Shown in pieces: positions 1 to 5,921 of a stretch of 10,665 nt of DNA. The DNA comes from JAQBDA01 sp041301185 (lineage in GTDB: Bacteria > Chloroflexota > Anaerolineae > Anaerolineales > UBA4823). Every line of letters starts with the position of its first letter. The stretch's first letter is position 1. The DNA lies in the NCBI GenBank assembly GCA_041301185.1, contig JBFYSV010000045.1, forward strand, positions 1 to 10,665. Direction: 5' to 3'. The notes beneath the pieces are model-generated. The model was given only the letters and a program-made list of their open reading frames with translations. It ran no database searches and was not told the DNA's origin. Made by a program: the position numbers and the translations under genes.

Positions 1-815
1 ATTTCCTGGAACTCCTGGGTCTTCATGGTGGTACGTGTGATTTCATTGAGCAGGCTCAGATATCGCTCTCGTACGCGCAGCTCGGTTTCCCGGCGCTCTG
101 TCTCTCGCTGGTACGACTTATGCAGCTCGATCAGCCTCGAATTTTCAATCGCCAGGGCAGCCTGGTTTGCTACGCTGTGCATGATCGATAGGCGATCCCC
201 GGCCAGTTCAAAAACGGTCTCTTTCTCTAGGATTAGCTCGCCAATGGTCTTATTCCCCACCTGCATCGGGAAGCTCACCTGGTGCATGATCCCTGAAAAT
301 CCGCCTTTGGGAGATTCGCCAGGAGGTGCATCGAGAGATCCATCCCCCGGTTCTATTGCATCACCCGTGCCTGCCGGGACTTTTGGGATTTGCCTGGCAG
401 CAGGATATTCAAGCGCCTCCCCGTCGATGGCGTGTATCAGGCAGCTTATCTGGTAATCTTCTCCTAAGGTCAGTTGCAATTCTTGAGAGATGATCTGGCA
501 GATATTTTCAATATCGGTAATCGATGCCAGCCTGTCACTCAGTCGCAGCAACGAAGATTGCTGCCGCTCCAGCAGTTGCGTCTCTCGGGATGCATTGGTG
601 AGCTGACTCTGGATGGAGGTGATCCGGCGAAAAGCGAGCTCAATCAGGATAATCGCGACAATGACCCCGACCAGCCAGGTGAGGAAGTATGAATAAGGAG
701 CACCCTGAAGGTAGGCATTCAGGAGCAAACCGGCTGAAATGGTGATGACCGTTAAGGAGAGTATCACCCATTTCAGCCGTTTTAGCTTGTTAGCCGGGTG
801 TTGCTCACCATTCAT
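1..815 (-). CDS. Membrane-anchored GAF-domain signalling protein, N-terminal part (cut by left edge)
   Basis: Reading leftward from an ATG at 815-813 gives 271 open codons that run off the window, so the C-terminus and output domain are missing. Two hydrophobic segments lie at about residues 16-36 and 41-62. A basic, Gln/Glu-rich coil follows (63-92), then a GAF-like sensory domain (about 93-228) ending in VANQAALAIENSRL, the usual last helix of a GAF domain. A charged coiled coil (229-251) leads into LLNEITRTT, which looks like the start of a second GAF. Within the first GAF, residues about 140-175 are Pro/Gly/Asp-rich and probably a flexible insertion. The start has only a weak AGGA about 13 bases upstream; a TTG at 818 is possible. 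By family habit the lost C-terminus would be a histidine kinase, GGDEF or HD-GYP output; I cannot tell which. Role is inferred as a membrane sensor of unknown ligand. Confidence 0.85.
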   Translation of the reverse strand, partial: MNGEQHPANKLKRLKWVILSLTVITISAGLLLNAYLQGAPYSYFLTWLVGVIVAIILIELAFRRITSIQSQLTNASRETQLLERQQSSLLRLSDRLASITDIENICQIISQELQLTLGEDYQISCLIHAIDGEALEYPAARQIPKVPAGTGDAIEPGDGSLDAPPGESPKGGFSGIMHQVSFPMQVGNKTIGELILEKETVFELAGDRLSIMHSVANQAALAIENSRLIELHKSYQRETERRETELRVRERYLSLLNEITRTTMKTQEFQE

Positions 816-912
816 CAAGTTTTTTATTTCCTGGGCTCATGGATTGGATAAAAACCAGCCGAGCGACCGGTTAAGAGAAGTCAAATAGGTTTAGATTACT
901 TAACATTGCATA

Positions 913-918
913 ATTATA
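913..918 (-). promoter_or_regulatory. Candidate -10 element for the leftward GAF gene
   Basis: On the minus strand this is a perfect TATAAT, about 98 bases upstream of the GAF gene start. I see no good -35 at 16-18 bases spacing. A short imperfect dyad, CTTGAGTTAAG, lies just upstream of the -10 and could be a regulator site. The 816-998 gap holds nothing else that I can support. Confidence 0.45.
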
Positions 919-998
919 GCTTAACTCAAGCCAGGCGGATCGATTGCTTTTATGGCTTGCCCGTCCCGCGTGCGAGACCGAGAGCCAAGGGTTACGGG

Positions 999-2084
999 TT
1001 ATTGAGATAATGGGATAAAACCTCGTCCTAACACCTCCTGGGCAGGGGTCACAATCACAAATGCTTTAGGATCAGCATCGCTAACCAGCTTTTTCAGGTG
1101 GTTGACTTCGGTAATGGTCAGTGCGCAGATCAGTACGGAATGCGAGGCACCGGTGTACATCCCGGTTCCCGGCATAGCAGTCACACCGCGGCGCATGTAT
1201 TCCAGGATATTTTCACTGACCGATTTGGCATTGTCGGTGATAATCAGCGCCAGGAGCTGTTGCCGCCGGCGGCTGAGGCGAAACCAGGGGCGGGTGGGAG
1301 TATCGCTGGCAGCGCTGGTTTTTGTGTTGAAAACGATACCTCCCTCGGCAGCAAAGCGCGGTAAGACTTCTCCGGTCGCTCGATGCAACCCTGCGGTTAA
1401 TATACCAACGACAACCAGTGTGACTATAAATGCTAGCATTACAAGGGAGACAGAAGCACCTGATATCCCCCCGATGGCAGCTCGGCTGGTCAACTCATCC
1501 CAACTCTTGATTGTGGTTGGAATTACAGCTACCTTGGCAATCCAGGCAAGACCCAGGACTATGTAAATGTACAGGTAATTCCTTCTCAGCCTGCGTCCGA
1601 CAGCTTCTAACATCGAGATCGGAAACTGCGGGTGAAGGAGATGCTCAGCCAGGCTCTCGGCCCAGTCCGGGGCAGGTTGGAAGGGCGGCACCAGCATGGC
1701 GGCGTAGAAATCGGTCTCGAGCAAGCGCACCCGGTAACTCCAAAGCTCGTAGTAGCGGTAACGGCGGGCTTCGATAAATAGGAACATCGTCACCAGGAGA
1801 GCGTTCAGCAGGATGACCCCGTGGAAGCCCGATGGGCTGAAGGCGATGGTGAGCGAGGCACCTGTCGCCACCACAGCCCAGTTGGTGGTGGCGTCCAGAC
1901 GAGTGCGCCAGACATTTGCGCGTTGGATCTCGGCACGGAAGAAATGCACCATTGCGGTGTTAAACTCACTGGATCTTAGCCGGTAACCCCGAAAAGTCCA
2001 GACTACGTCAGCTTCGTTGTCATCTGGAGTATGCCCGGGGTTGGCGTGGGGTTCATTGCCGGTGGGTTGTGTGTCAGTCGTCAT
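999..2084 (-). CDS. DUF2270 membrane protein with C-terminal DUF2179 domain
   Basis: This is a 361-residue integral membrane protein of unknown function. The N-terminal part (about 25-235) matches my recollection of DUF2270: an RGYRLRSSEFNTAMVHFFRAE-like opening, two adjacent membrane segments, an EARRYRYYELWSYRVR stretch, then an RRNYLYIYIVLGLAWIAKV membrane helix. A fourth segment (LVMLAFIVTLVVVGIL) precedes a linker and a C-terminal soluble domain (280-357) with LIITDNAKSVSENIL, RRGVT, GTGMYTG and DPKAFVIV. That is the pattern of DUF2179, the domain ending YitT-type proteins. I chose ATG 2084 because GAAGGA sits 4 bases upstream (2089-2094); a GTG at 2096 would add four residues but has no visible ribosome site. 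It lies 183 bases upstream of the GAF gene, in the same direction. The domain names are from memory, and no biochemical function can be assigned. Confidence 0.85.
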   Translation of the reverse strand: MTTDTQPTGNEPHANPGHTPDDNEADVVWTFRGYRLRSSEFNTAMVHFFRAEIQRANVWRTRLDATTNWAVVATGASLTIAFSPSGFHGVILLNALLVTMFLFIEARRYRYYELWSYRVRLLETDFYAAMLVPPFQPAPDWAESLAEHLLHPQFPISMLEAVGRRLRRNYLYIYIVLGLAWIAKVAVIPTTIKSWDELTSRAAIGGISGASVSLVMLAFIVTLVVVGILTAGLHRATGEVLPRFAAEGGIVFNTKTSAASDTPTRPWFRLSRRRQQLLALIITDNAKSVSENILEYMRRGVTAMPGTGMYTGASHSVLICALTITEVNHLKKLVSDADPKAFVIVTPAQEVLGRGFIPLSQ

Positions 2085-2176
2085 CGGGTCCTTCACTTAT
2101 CAGGGATGGGGTCGTAAAGATCATGCGATAAGGTTACTATTTCACACAGGATGCCGTTCCAATACCTGATGGTATA

Positions 2177-2182
2177 AGTATA
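2177..2182 (-). promoter_or_regulatory. Possible -10 element for the DUF2270/DUF2179 gene
   Basis: The minus strand reads TATACT here, one mismatch from consensus, about 93 bases before the preferred ATG. No recognisable -35 lies at the right distance, so this is a weak call. It faces away from the tRNA-Sec promoter, which makes 2085-2284 a divergent control region. Confidence 0.3.
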
Positions 2183-2256
2183 CACTCGCTCTTTAGATAA
2201 CAGGTTAGATTTACCGGGTTCGAAGTCAATTATCCCCGAATTGCGTAACGAGTATC

Positions 2257-2265
2257 TGATATAAT
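2257..2265 (+). promoter_or_regulatory. Extended -10 promoter for tRNA-Sec
   Basis: TGATATAAT is an extended -10 (TG, one base, then a perfect TATAAT at 2260-2265). Transcription would begin near 2272, about 13 bases before the mature tRNA 5' end, as expected for a tRNA gene. The -35 is poor, which extended -10 promoters tolerate. Confidence 0.6.
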
Positions 2266-2284
2266 CTCTGCGCTTTGATCGGAA

Positions 2285-2378
2285 GGGAGTGGTTGGGTCC
2301 CGGTGGGCTCCCCGGTCTTCAAAACCGGTGGCGGGTCGCGTTGCGGGCCGCGGTGGGTTCGACTCCCATCCACTCCCG
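2285..2378 (+). tRNA. selC: tRNA-Sec (anticodon UCA)
   Basis: Selenocysteine tRNA, which is charged with serine, converted to selenocysteine and delivered to UGA codons by SelB. The fold can be built by hand and shows the bacterial tRNA-Sec hallmarks. The acceptor stem has 8 bp (GGGAGTGG 2285-2292 with CCACTCCC 2370-2377) and the discriminator is G at 2378. The D stem has 6 bp (GGGTCC/GGGCTC) closing a 4-base loop. The anticodon stem CCGGT/ACCGG holds the loop CTTCAAA, with anticodon TCA at 2319-2321. The variable arm is long and GC-rich. The T arm is GTGGG-TTCGACT-CCCAT, 5 bp with one G-U, giving the 8+5 acceptor/T geometry. CCA is not encoded, since CC is followed by T. At 94 bases it fits the family. 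A suppressor-type tRNA reading UGA is the only alternative, and the 8-bp acceptor and 6-bp D stem argue against it. Confidence 0.96.
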
Positions 2379-2442
2379 CCTTGTATTTCCGGTACAATAT
2401 CCTTGTGATGAATTTTCACTATTCGACCATTTGTTGATTGAT

Positions 2443-3660
2443 ATGCTTCCTGTTGACACTGAGCAACTTACTTCTATCGTCTCGCGCTATATGCTGATCG
2501 ACGACTACACCCTCGGAGACGCCAAAAAGGGATACCTGGTCCGCTACCGTGGCAAGTTGCGCGACCAGGACTCCGAGATGGCTTACGACCAGATTGCATC
2601 TACACTGCGTGCCCAGGATATCACCCCGCTCTTCCGGCGGGAAAAAGACCGGCACGTGATCCTGTTGGTGCCAGGTATTATCCGGGCTGGTCGCTCAAAG
2701 GTGTGGGTGAATATCGCCTTGTTTATTGCCACGGTGCTGAGCGTCCTGTTTGCGGGCACGCTGTATACGCTTGGCGGCATCTATTCAGGACCAGCCACTC
2801 CGTCATTTCAAGACATGCTTCCCTATATTCTGGAAAGCCTGGGGGGAGGTTTGGCATTTACCGTTAGCCTGTTGGCGATCTTGCTGGCTCACGAGTTCGG
2901 TCATTACCTGGCAGGTCGCTATCATAAAACCCATGTGACCCTGCCATATTTTATCCCCTTCCCGCTCAGCTATTTTGGGACCATGGGGGCATTCATCCAG
3001 CTCAAAGAGCCGCCCCGCAACAAGCGCATCCTGCTGGATATTGGCATTGCCGGACCGCTTGCCGGGCTGGTAATTGCTATCCCCGTTTTGATCTTAGGCT
3101 TGAGCCTTTCACAGATTGGTTCTATTCCAACTTACCTGCCTGCCGGGTCCGGTTTGACCATCGAGGGGAACTCGCTGCTGTACCTCTTTTCGAAATTCCT
3201 TGTTTTTGGGCAGCTGTTGCCCTCGCCCAGTGATTTTGGCGGTTTATCGCCTCTCACCTACTGGATTCGCTACTTTTTCACCGGGCAACCGCTCCCCCTG
3301 GGTGGTTTGGATGTGATGCTGCACCCCGTTGCCTGGGCTGGTTGGGCGGGTCTTTTGGTTACCGCCTTGAATCTGATCCCCGCTGGGCAGCTGGATGGTG
3401 GTCACGTGATTTACGTCCTTTTTGGAAAGAAGGCTGAAGTTTTGCTTCCCTTCATTCTAGTTGCGCTGGTTATGCTGGGATTTTTCTGGCCTGGTTGGTG
3501 GCTGTGGGCATTTTTGATCTTCTTGCTTGGCCGGATGCATGCCGAACCCCTTGATCAGATCACTTCTCTTGACCCTCAGAGAAGAGCGGTGGCGATCCTG
3601 GGTCTGGTGATTTTTGTCCTGGTGTTTACCCCGGTTCCTCTCCTCTCGGTGGGGTTATAG
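2443..3660 (+). CDS. Site-2 protease family (M50) intramembrane zinc metalloprotease
   Basis: A 405-residue polytopic membrane protein that should cleave substrates within or next to the membrane. The zinc-binding HEFGH is at residues 150-154, inside a hydrophobic helix. The second catalytic motif, N-L-I-P-x3-L-D-G-G, runs from N310 with the third zinc ligand D318. A soluble N-terminal domain (about 1-85, with a LVRYRGKL stretch) precedes the first membrane helix, and FGTMGAFIQ and IAGPLAGL follow the HExxH. This arrangement resembles the EGY-like/bacterial S2P group, not RseP, because there is no PDZ domain. The frame stays open upstream through the tRNA gene, so I set the start at ATG 2443, where protein-like sequence begins. 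No Shine-Dalgarno is visible; TTG codons at 2431 and 2434 are alternatives. The gene lies 64 bases downstream of tRNA-Sec and may share its transcript. The substrate is unknown. Confidence 0.92.
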   Translation: MLPVDTEQLTSIVSRYMLIDDYTLGDAKKGYLVRYRGKLRDQDSEMAYDQIASTLRAQDITPLFRREKDRHVILLVPGIIRAGRSKVWVNIALFIATVLSVLFAGTLYTLGGIYSGPATPSFQDMLPYILESLGGGLAFTVSLLAILLAHEFGHYLAGRYHKTHVTLPYFIPFPLSYFGTMGAFIQLKEPPRNKRILLDIGIAGPLAGLVIAIPVLILGLSLSQIGSIPTYLPAGSGLTIEGNSLLYLFSKFLVFGQLLPSPSDFGGLSPLTYWIRYFFTGQPLPLGGLDVMLHPVAWAGWAGLLVTALNLIPAGQLDGGHVIYVLFGKKAEVLLPFILVALVMLGFFWPGWWLWAFLIFLLGRMHAEPLDQITSLDPQRRAVAILGLVIFVLVFTPVPLLSVGL

Positions 3661-3692
3661 CTCATTCGAGAACATTTTCCATAATCACTGAC

Positions 3693-3732
3693 AAGGGATC
3701 GGCTCTCAGATCTGCCGGTCTCTTATTGTTTT
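3693..3732 (+). terminator. Rho-independent terminator after the M50 protease gene
   Basis: Bases 3693-3703 (AAGGGATCGGC) pair with 3714-3724 (GCCGGTCTCTT) in an 11-bp stem including two G-U pairs, with a 10-base loop. ATTGTTTT follows directly. It begins 33 bases after the stop codon. The rest of the 3661-3847 gap shows only the candidate promoter listed next. Confidence 0.75.
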
Positions 3733-3799
3733 CTCCTTGAGACGAACCGCATAACTACTAACCTATCAGAGTTGATAACCTCACGAGACGCTTACCTCC

Positions 3800-3828
3800 T
3801 TGTGTGTGGGGCTTGCCTATGCTAAACT
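3800..3828 (+). promoter_or_regulatory. Weak promoter candidate for the TPR gene
   Basis: TTGTGT at 3800-3805 and TAAACT at 3823-3828 are spaced 17 bases apart, each a partial match to consensus. TATGCT at 3818-3823 is an alternative -10. The upstream terminator suggests this gene needs its own promoter, but the sequence support is modest. Confidence 0.3.
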
Positions 3829-3847
3829 GCTTGAAGAAGGTAGTGAT

Positions 3848-5788
3848 ATGGCTGAAGACGTCATGCTGCGCGAAGCTTTGGATGCAATCCGGGCTGGACA
3901 GCGGGCGCGTGCTCGTGACCTGCTGACCCGTTTGTTGCGCGCAGACCAAACCAATCCGACCTACTGGTTGTGGTTAAGCTCGGTTGTGGATTCGGCAAAA
4001 GAACGGGTGTACTGTCTGCAAACCGTGCTCAGGTACGATCCTGAAAATGCGGCTGCCCGGCAAGGCTTGATCCTTTCTGGGCTCCTGCCTGCGGGCGAAA
4101 CCATTACACCCCAGCCACCCATTGCCCGTAAGTGGGCGCTACAATATGAAGAGGAACCCCCGGCAGGCCTGCGAGGGTTATTGGCGCGGCCCGTGGTACG
4201 GGTGACTGTGCTGGTGTTGGTCGGCTTGCTGGTTGCGGGCTTGATCCTGGGGGCGATATTCTTGCCCGGCTTGCGCCCTGAGAGAATTGCATCTCGACCG
4301 ACCCGCACACCCGGTGAAGCGCCTACCTATACCCCCACACCTACATACCTCGGCGCAACCCAGGCGGCCACCAGCACCCCAGTACCCACCGATAGCGGTC
4401 CCAGGCCATTGTGGATGCTGCTGGAAGCAACCTATACCCCCACACCGCTCTACGTGAACACTCCCCACGCCATCAGCGAGTCTTATCGCGTTGCTCTGCG
4501 CTATTACCAGCGCCAGGACTGGGAAAATGCCCTGCGCTATTTTCAGCAAGTAGAACCAGCCACGGCAGATATTCTCTATTACATTGCAGAGGTGTATCGC
4601 CAGCAAGGCGATACTCAGGAGGCCATCCGGGCTTATAACCTGGTGGTGGACCAGTTCCCGGATTTTGCGCCTGCTTACCTGGGGCGCGCCCGCGCCAGAC
4701 TTGCCCTTGACCCGCTGGCAGAAGCAGGTGATGACCTTGATTTGGCGCTCGAGTATGACCCGTTTCTCGGAGATGCGTACCTGGAGCGAGCAACATACCG
4801 GATAAGCCAGGGTGATCTGGAAGGAGCCGCAGATGATCTGGCTCAGGCCGAGCAGCTGTTAGCGGCATCTCCCATGCTCCATCTGCTCCAGGCCCGGCTT
4901 GCCCTGGTAGCCGGCGATCTTGAAAACGCTTTCACTGCTGCTCGCCGGGCAAATGATCTGGACATCACCCTGCTGCCGGCTTACCTGACCCTTGGCCAGG
5001 CAGCTCTGGCATCTGGAGAGCTGGATGAGGCAGAGCAAGCCCTGGCAACGTATGTTGTGTATATTGAGGACAATCCGGAAGCCTGGCTGGCGCTCGGGCG
5101 GGCGCGTTATCTCCTGGGTCAAGACCTGGAGGCTGCTGTGCTGGCTTACAATCATGCCATCGAATTGGACGACGAGAATCCGGGAGCTTATTTTAAACGC
5201 GGGCTGGTTTACGTTGATCTTGGCGAAGGGCAGAAAGCAATCAACGACCTGGAGGCGGCTCGGCGGCTGGGTGAGCGCTCCTTTGAGCTGAACCTGGCGC
5301 TTGGGAGAGCTTTAATCGTTGCTGAGCGCTTCGAAGAAGGGTACCTGGTCATGGATAACAGCCAGGAGCTGGCGGAAACCAGCGAGCAACAAGCCAGCTT
5401 GTTCTACTGGCGGGCGCAGGTGCTCGAAATCCTGGGCAGGGCTCGGGAGGCGCTGGCGGACTGGAAAGCCCTGCTGGCACTGGACGAGGCTGTGTTTCCA
5501 CTCGATTGGACTTCTCTTGCCAACCGGCGGATCGCTACGCTCACCATTCCCACCAATACGCCCACCTTCACCCCGTCTCCCACCCGAACCAGGACGCCTA
5601 CGGCGACGGCTACTTACACGCCAACACCCAGCCGGACTCCCACGGCGACTCGCACCCCAACCAGTACCCGCACTTCCACCCCGACCAAGACAGCCACTGC
5701 CACGCGCACCCCTACCCCGACGGCAACCCGTACACCCACCTTGACCCGAACGGTGACCCAGACCTATACCCTGACTCCCACGCCATAA
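3848..5788 (+). CDS. Membrane-anchored TPR protein with Thr/Pro-rich linker and C-terminal tail
   Basis: 646 residues, probably a protein-protein interaction scaffold on the outer face of the membrane. Order of parts: a cytoplasmic TPR-like stretch (about 5-75, LREALDAIRAGQRARARDLL and a WLWLSS motif); one membrane helix (116-138); a Thr/Pro-rich linker (148-205) that includes a PLWMLLEA segment; a long TPR array (about 208-558) with repeated A/L/Y/G/P periodicity such as AYLGRARARLAL and AYFKRGLVYVDLGEGQKAI; and a 79-residue tail (568-646) almost entirely of TPT, TRT and TAT units. The start is ATG 3848 because GAAGAAGG lies 7 bases upstream; the frame also has a GTG or similar start at 3800, which is less likely. 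The tail has no LPxTG-type sorting motif and no final membrane anchor, so it may be a spacer or a glycosylated segment (inference). Partners are unknown. It stands alone, with a promoter-like element before the next gene. Confidence 0.88.
   Translation: MAEDVMLREALDAIRAGQRARARDLLTRLLRADQTNPTYWLWLSSVVDSAKERVYCLQTVLRYDPENAAARQGLILSGLLPAGETITPQPPIARKWALQYEEEPPAGLRGLLARPVVRVTVLVLVGLLVAGLILGAIFLPGLRPERIASRPTRTPGEAPTYTPTPTYLGATQAATSTPVPTDSGPRPLWMLLEATYTPTPLYVNTPHAISESYRVALRYYQRQDWENALRYFQQVEPATADILYYIAEVYRQQGDTQEAIRAYNLVVDQFPDFAPAYLGRARARLALDPLAEAGDDLDLALEYDPFLGDAYLERATYRISQGDLEGAADDLAQAEQLLAASPMLHLLQARLALVAGDLENAFTAARRANDLDITLLPAYLTLGQAALASGELDEAEQALATYVVYIEDNPEAWLALGRARYLLGQDLEAAVLAYNHAIELDDENPGAYFKRGLVYVDLGEGQKAINDLEAARRLGERSFELNLALGRALIVAERFEEGYLVMDNSQELAETSEQQASLFYWRAQVLEILGRAREALADWKALLALDEAVFPLDWTSLANRRIATLTIPTNTPTFTPSPTRTRTPTATATYTPTPSRTPTATRTPTSTRTSTPTKTATATRTPTPTATRTPTLTRTVTQTYTLTPTP
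4325..4446 (+). repeat. Pair of identical 17-base direct repeats inside the TPR gene
   Basis: ACCTATACCCCCACACC occurs at 4325-4341 and again at 4430-4446, 105 bases apart, a multiple of three. Both copies encode TYTPTP in the Thr/Pro-rich linker and bracket the PLWMLLEA segment. A related but diverged copy lies near 5760. Identical bases, not just identical residues, suggest recent duplication or codon constraint. Confidence 0.7.
5549..5785 (+). repeat. Low-complexity ACC/CCC codon tract encoding a Thr/Pro/Arg tail
   Basis: About 235 bases of irregular ACNCCNAC-type repeats at the 3' end of the TPR gene, encoding runs of TPT, TRT, TAT and SPT. The frame stays intact to the stop at 5786-5788. 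The units vary in length and codon, so this is a degenerate tract, not a perfect tandem repeat. Such tracts are prone to change in length. Confidence 0.8.
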
Positions 5789-5808
5789 TAACTTTACTCC
5801 TCGAGTGC

Positions 5809-5838
5809 TTGGTCAGGTATCCAAACTGAAGTTATAAT
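5809..5838 (+). promoter_or_regulatory. Promoter for the multi-GAF histidine kinase gene
   Basis: A perfect TATAAT at 5833-5838 is preceded by TTGGTC at 5809-5814 with an 18-base spacer. Transcription would start near 5845, giving a leader of about 50-77 bases depending on the start codon. Confidence 0.55.
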
Positions 5839-5921
5839 TTAGACTGTTCTGTACCAGGAACGCTCCAGCAAAACATCAGCTTATCTGGAATGTGCTTGTG
5901 AGTTACCTTCTGAGCCGCGAC

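Noticed and set aside
25..692. Plus-strand open frames at 25-456 and 474-692
   Set aside because: They lie antisense to the clear GAF protein reading leftward from 815, and their sequences are Arg/Ser-rich with no family pattern.
2285..2378. tRNA-Sec as the attachment site of an integrated element
   Set aside because: No integrase, no downstream partial copy of the tRNA 3' end and no foreign-looking genes are present in the window.
2093..2419. Minus-strand open frame of 108 codons, overlapping the start of the DUF2270 gene by 4 bases
   Set aside because: It is the antisense of tRNA-Sec plus flanks, Arg/Pro-rich where it crosses the tRNA, and shows no domain. The open frame is explained by the GC-rich RNA gene.
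2275..2442. N-terminal extension of the M50 protease frame up to 2275
   Set aside because: The extension is a translation of the tRNA-Sec gene and its spacer. It has no protein-like pattern, and homology-like sequence starts only near residue M at 2443.
2408..2500. Short ORF from 2408 continuing through its TGA as a selenoprotein
   Set aside because: The continuation past the TGA meets a second TGA after about 20 codons, has no family pattern and overlaps the protease gene; chance is the better explanation.
5549..5785. CRISPR-like or tandem repeat array
   Set aside because: The units are irregular, have no spacers of constant length, and encode an in-frame Thr/Pro tail. This is coding low complexity.
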